DNA from: Diplonema papillatum
Taxonomy: Eukaryota; Euglenozoa; Diplonemea; Diplonemida; Diplonemidae
Reading direction: 5' to 3'
Length of the DNA stretch: 64,000 nucleotides
Assembly: GCA_030068145.1 (NCBI GenBank)
Contig: JAPJBO010000989.1
Location: forward strand, 1-64,000
The notes under the pieces were generated by a model. That model did not search any database. It saw only the letters and a list, made by a program, of their open reading frames with translations, and was not told the origin of the DNA. Below are positions 59,924 through 64,000 of the stretch, in pieces. The translations under genes were made by a program, and so were the position numbers. How positions within the stretch are numbered: the stretch's first letter is position 1; each line of letters opens with the position of its first letter.

Positions 59924-61951
59924 TCAAAAAGAAAACGGACCGGAATCAGCCCACGGCGTGTCTTGCGGGAGCGGCGGGCCCCGCGCCGCGCCCTGCGGAG
60001 TCCTGCGCATGTCCGGCATCGTCGTGGCCGCCGTCGGCGACGAGGCGTCGGGCGCGAAGCCGGAGCTGCCGAATCCGCCGGTCGTCGTCCGGCGGCCCGA
60101 CCCCCCCGACGGCGGCGTCGCGTCGCTGCCGCTGCTGCTGCAGGAGACGGTGCCGCCCACGGCGTCGCTGGCGGCGCAGGCCGGATTGACCGACAGGCCC
60201 CGGCCTTCGTTGCGGCGCCTCGGCACGTCACTTGCGGCCGCGGGTTCCGTCGGGACACCGCCTTCTGTCTCACCAGGCGACGTGGTGATGATGGGCGGCG
60301 GCGTACTGTCTGCGGTGACTGACTTCACCCCGCTCGCCTTGGCGGGATCTTCGGCGAGAACGCTGCCTTCTGCTCTATCACCGGACGTAGTAGTGATGGG
60401 CGGGGGTTCACAGTCTGCGGGGACTCCCTCGGACTGGACCGACTCCACCCCGCTTGCCTTGGCGGGATCTTCAGTGAGACCGCTGTCTTCTGCGTCATCA
60501 CGGGACGTAGTAGTGGTAGGCGGGGGTTCGCAGTCTGCGGTGACTCCCTCGGATTGGACCGGAATTTCTCCCCTCGCCTTCGCCGGACCTTCCGTGAGAA
60601 GGATGCTGCCGTCTGTTTCATCACGGGACGTAGTAGGGATGGCCGGGGATTCGCAGTCTGCGGTGGCGTCCTCGGATCGAACCGGCGATTCTCCTCCCGC
60701 CTTGGCAGGGTCCTCCGCGGGGGGAATGCTGCCTCCTGTTTCACCAGGTGACGTAGTACGGACGGGCGGGGGTTCGCAGTCTGCGTTGACACCCTTGGAT
60801 TCGACCGGAATTTCCCCGCTCGCCTCGGCGGGAGCTTCCGCGACGATGCCGCCATCTGTTTCGTCGGGGGACGCAGTAGTAGCGATGGGCGCGGCCTCGC
60901 GGTCCGCGTTGGGTTCTCCCCTTGCCTTCGCAGGACCTTCCGTGGCGGTGCTGCTTTCTACTCCACCAGAGGACGTGGGTTCACTGCCTGCGTTGGAGTC
61001 TCCACCCGCCTTGGTAGGACCCCTCGTGGGGATGCTGCCTTCTGTTTCATCAGGAGACGCGGATTCAGCAGAAGGGATCCCCTGTTTGTGCCCATCCGGT
61101 TCGGCGTTTTTTCTCACGCCCGCCTCCGCAAGGAGGGGTTCTTCCTCGCGGTGCGACTGGGTTCCATGGGTGGATCCCGGGGAGTTTTTCCCCCGCGTGG
61201 AAAGGCATTGCCCGCCGTCACGGCCTGCGGCGCCCTCCTCTGATCGCACGGCAGCTCCCTCGATCGGCGGTGGATCTCCGCCAGCAGCGGCAGCTTTTTC
61301 ACCCGGCGACGCCGGCGCACCTCCTTCCAGTTGCCCCACAGGCTGCGAGGGGGTAGTCTGCTGGCGGTCTTCGCCCGGCGCCGTGGCGAGCTCTGGATGC
61401 TGCTGGGTGGTAACTCGGATAGACCCCCCGCCTGCTTCTTCGGAGAGTGCCGCGGACGATCGACGACACCGCGAGCTGGTGGCCGGCGCGGCGCGGGCGG
61501 CGGCGGCGACCGGTTCCCGCTGCGCGAAAGCCGCTGGGCCGCGGCTCCCAGAGGCAGCAACGACCCTCCGGATATCTGCTGTTTCTGTGTCGGGAGCACC
61601 GTCGGACGGTGGCGCGAAGGGGCTGGCGGCGGCGGCGGCGGCGGTGGCCATCTGCACCGGCCGCCCGAAAGCGGCAGGGTCAGGGCTCCCAGAGGCAGCA
61701 GCCTCTTCCCGGGGGTCTGCTGTTTCTGTGTCGGGTGCTCCGCCGAACGGTGGAGGGCCGCGGCTCCCAGAGGCAGCAACCCCCCTTCGGGGGTCTGCTG
61801 TTTCTGTGCCGGGTGCTCCGCCGGCCGCTGGCGCAAAGGGGCTGGCGGCGGCCTCGGCGGCGGCTGCGGCGGCGGCTGCGGCTGCGGCACGCGAAACCTG
61901 AAGGAGGTTTTCAGGTTCTGGCAGGTCTAGCTGGCTGCCTGAAGGGTACAC
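59924..61951 (-). CDS. Long Ala/Pro/Thr/Glu-rich repetitive protein
   Basis: Open for 675 codons from ATG 61951 to TAG at 59924. A plausible acceptor (CTCCTTCAG, exon from 61897) suggests an internal exon of a larger gene. Features: a poly-Ala start; three ~40-residue repeats with GAPDTETADPR; then seven or more ~32-residue repeats of the type EDPAKASGVESVQSEG...ADCEPPPITTTS. The whole is hydrophilic and disordered. The opposite strand is also open for 647 codons, with a periodic hydrophobic product. I favour the minus strand because its product is an ordinary acidic disordered protein and its neighbour gene is on that strand. Function unknown. Confidence 0.45.
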   Translation of the reverse strand: MYPSGSQLDLPEPENLLQVSRAAAAAAAAAAAEAAASPFAPAAGGAPGTETADPRRGVAASGSRGPPPFGGAPDTETADPREEAAASGSPDPAAFGRPVQMATAAAAAASPFAPPSDGAPDTETADIRRVVAASGSRGPAAFAQREPVAAAARAAPATSSRCRRSSAALSEEAGGGSIRVTTQQHPELATAPGEDRQQTTPSQPVGQLEGGAPASPGEKAAAAGGDPPPIEGAAVRSEEGAAGRDGGQCLSTRGKNSPGSTHGTQSHREEEPLLAEAGVRKNAEPDGHKQGIPSAESASPDETEGSIPTRGPTKAGGDSNAGSEPTSSGGVESSTATEGPAKARGEPNADREAAPIATTASPDETDGGIVAEAPAEASGEIPVESKGVNADCEPPPVRTTSPGETGGSIPPAEDPAKAGGESPVRSEDATADCESPAIPTTSRDETDGSILLTEGPAKARGEIPVQSEGVTADCEPPPTTTTSRDDAEDSGLTEDPAKASGVESVQSEGVPADCEPPPITTTSGDRAEGSVLAEDPAKASGVKSVTADSTPPPIITTSPGETEGGVPTEPAAASDVPRRRNEGRGLSVNPACAASDAVGGTVSCSSSGSDATPPSGGSGRRTTTGGFGSSGFAPDASSPTAATTMPDMRRTPQGAARGPPLPQDTPWADSGPFSF

Positions 61952-62004
61952 GGCTCAGTCACCCAAGGTGGGCGTTGAAAAAAACTTTTTTTTTGTCGTA
62001 TAAG

Positions 62005-63107
62005 CAGTGCTCCCGCTTACCTCCGAAATGCCGGAGAATCAGGAAAAGTTTCTTTTTTTTTTTTTTTGGTGCTGTCGCGGTGTCGCGCTTTGTTTAGCAG
62101 TGTCTGTCAGTGCTCCCACGGTGAGCTGGAGTTGTTGCTCCACCACAACCAAAATGCGTGTGAATCCGCACCACTCCCGCTGTTTTCACTGTAGCTTTGA
62201 CTCCAGCTTCTGACCGCCAACCCTCCGACATGCCGGAGGAAGCAAACACCAGCAATTTCATGATGTTCGTGCAGTGCACAAGCTGGGTAGTGGTAGATAG
62301 AAGCAGATGCCACTGCAGTGTGTCAGCCGAAAGGTACTGAGCACTAGAAATCCTCATAAGCGAGATCTCATGCCGGGATATCACTGCACTCCTACCTGTC
62401 ATCAGCACACCTTATAAATTTGATATGAATCCCTTGCCGGTGGACACTTTGAACAAAACGAGACAAATAATGAGATAGTCCTACATAGTCAAGAATAGGC
62501 GCGGAAAAAAATGGAGGCATTGTCAGGGGCGGTACGAAGATGCCAAAAACTGGCATGTTGTCACAGCAGTCTGCCCAAAGAGTATTTGAGAGCACAAGAA
62601 CTCCTGATAGGCATGAGGATAGCACTGTCCTTCCCTCTTCACCACAGTTTTGCGTTGTGCTCAGTCAGTTTTGACGCCCAATGTGACAACATGCTCGTAC
62701 CATCAGCCCCCAGGCGCGGAAGCTTTTGAAGCAGTCCGTGCCGCAGGTGCCAAATTCTGCAAAGACTTCATGACCAGTACTAGTCGCGAGCACACCCACA
62801 CGGGTTCACTCCTACACCCCCAGGTACCAGGCCGGAGGAATTCCTCAGGGCCCCCCGGAGGAATTCCTCCGGGGCATTGTTCAGCACCTTTTTTTTTAGT
62901 ACTAACAATCTTGTGGGTTGCCCTTCAATGTATTGTGCAAGCTAAAAAGACGTAGCAGCGTGTTTTGGTGGTTGATCAGAATTCCTTACCTGAATACACA
63001 CAGGGTAAATACAAGTGGGAAAACGATCAACCGGCACGCACAAACAAAACGAAGCGCCTGTCTTTTTTTGAGGAATTCCTCCGGTTTTTTCCTTAGCGGG
63101 AGCACCG
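62005..63107. mobile_element. hAT-like non-autonomous element 3
   Basis: Begins CAGTGCTCCCGCTTAC, ends CTTAGCGGGAGCACCG. Flanks CGTATAAG (61997-62004) and CGTACAAG (63108-63115) form an 8-base target duplication with one mismatch. Contains CAGTGCTCCCACGGTG, a second end-like word, at 62109, and GAGGAATTCCTC palindromes near 62836, 62860 and 63070. No transposase frame. Confidence 0.8.
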
Positions 63108-63224
63108 CGTACAAGACACTAGTCGTAGAAGATTAATATTAACCGACTAACGATATACTGTGAAACAGGGCCTCTCGCTCCTCACACAACCGCTCACGCT
63201 CTTGCTTACCCACCATCCCGCCCC

Positions 63225-64000
63225 CTAGCTTTCCGTGTCCTGAGGCGCCACCGGATCGACGGCAAACGCGTCGGCGGCGTCGCCGGGTAGCTGGAGGCTG
63301 CCGGCCCGCGGCGCGATCGGGTGCGAGCACCGCCTCGAGCTGAACATCGGCTCCGGCGGGTAGATGTCGGCCGCGAGAGCCGGCGAAGCCGACGGGGTTG
63401 CGTCGGGCTGCAAGAGGAGGAGCGAGGTGCTGCCGGCACCTGGCGTCGCGTGCCCGTGCTCCGGAGACGGCGGGGTGTCTGCAGCGCTGTGCGTTGCGAG
63501 CCCGTCCCGACAGAACAGCGAGGACCCGCGGCACTTGTCGGCGTCTCCGCAGGAGATCGTCGACAACCCGCCGGTGGATTCGGTGCGGTGCGACGACGCA
63601 GACATCGCACCCGCCGCGCCCCCCACGACCAAATGCTTCGGGCCCCCCGGGTGGTGGTGGTTCCCGCTCGCGTTCGCGGCCCGGATCCCTTTGATCCAAG
63701 CTTTCTCCAGCACAGCTTGCATCGAAGAGGCTCATCGAAGAGAGCAGGATGCTTTTTTTGGACATGCTGACTCATTCCAGCTGCCTTTACTTTTACACGA
63801 CATGCAGGGCATTCAGCCATGCAGTGGCATTGAATGCGGTCGCGATGTGCTGCGTCGATATGGGCAGCCATCGAGGATTCCACAGCTTTTTTGCCACAAA
63901 AGTCGCACGGCAAATATGTTTCCGTTTCTTCTTCCTCTTCCTCTTCGTCTTCTTCTTCGTCTTCGTCTTCTTCGTCGTCTGCTTTCTCCTCACACTTCTC
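63225..64000 (-). CDS. C2H2 zinc-finger protein, 3' part
   Basis: The gene enters from beyond the window end. The first codons encode a long Glu/Asp tract (about 63990-63920), followed by two C2H2 fingers: CDFCGKKAVESSMAAHIDAAH and CPACRVKVKAAGMSQHVQKKH, both C-x2-C-x12-H-x4-H. Near 63740 the natural frame is lost and a second frame (63722-63225) reads like a normal Ser/Pro/Ala-rich tail ending VDPVAPQDTES and TAG. A tiny intron or a frameshift must join them. A 13-base near-duplication, CTCTTCGATG(AGC), sits exactly there. Probably a nucleic-acid-binding regulator. Confidence 0.55.

Noticed and set aside
1-64000. Bacterial origin of the megasynthase (operon-like cluster)
   Set aside because: KR, ACP and KS domains are split by introns with AG acceptors in consistent phase, and no ribosome-binding sites or operon spacing are present.

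Overview
The window is nuclear DNA of a eukaryote, most likely a protist or alga. It contains spliced multi-exon genes, GC-rich coding islands in a more AT-rich background full of dispersed repeats, scattered fragments of cytoplasmic-type large-subunit rRNA, and almost no dense coding outside one giant locus. A dinoflagellate or other alveolate, or another alga with giant polyketide synthases, would fit. The sequence alone does not fix the lineage.

The centre (12.6-40.3 kb, minus strand) is one very large gene that I reconstruct as 11 exons encoding about 4,910 residues with phase-compatible splice junctions. Its protein is a modular megasynthase. In order: a thiamine-diphosphate enzyme-like region; an AMP-forming acyl ligase; a ketoreductase (KR); two acyl carrier proteins (ACPs); a ketosynthase (KS); a malonyl-type acyltransferase (AT); a second KR; an acidic linker; three tandem ACPs; and a C-terminal membrane domain with left-handed beta-helix segments resembling the terminal domain of Pls/PosA-type peptide synthetases. 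No thioesterase is visible. The likely job is to load a carboxylic acid, reduce and extend it once, and hand the product to the membrane-bound terminal domain.

The introns of this gene are unusual. They are built from dispersed repeat families that also occur outside the gene, often within tens of bases of the splice sites. I call the families R1-R12 below. Two exons of the megasynthase (ACP-KS and AT) and the Maf gene each have truncated upstream copies of their own 5' ends.

Left flank (0-12.5 kb): two inverted copies of an RGG-rich gene, a short plus-strand exon, a two-exon minus-strand gene (2.6-3.7 kb), tandem arrays, a hAT-like element holding an array with a palindrome, tRNA-like sequences and an LSU rRNA fragment. 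Right flank (40.3-64 kb): a small divergent two-exon gene, an intact Maf-family pyrophosphatase gene (43.0-43.6 kb), a decayed glycosyltransferase fragment, several LSU rRNA fragments, two more hAT-like elements, many repeats, a long repetitive open frame (59.9-61.9 kb) and the 3' part of a C2H2 zinc-finger gene running off the window end. Repeat boundaries are estimates made by eye.
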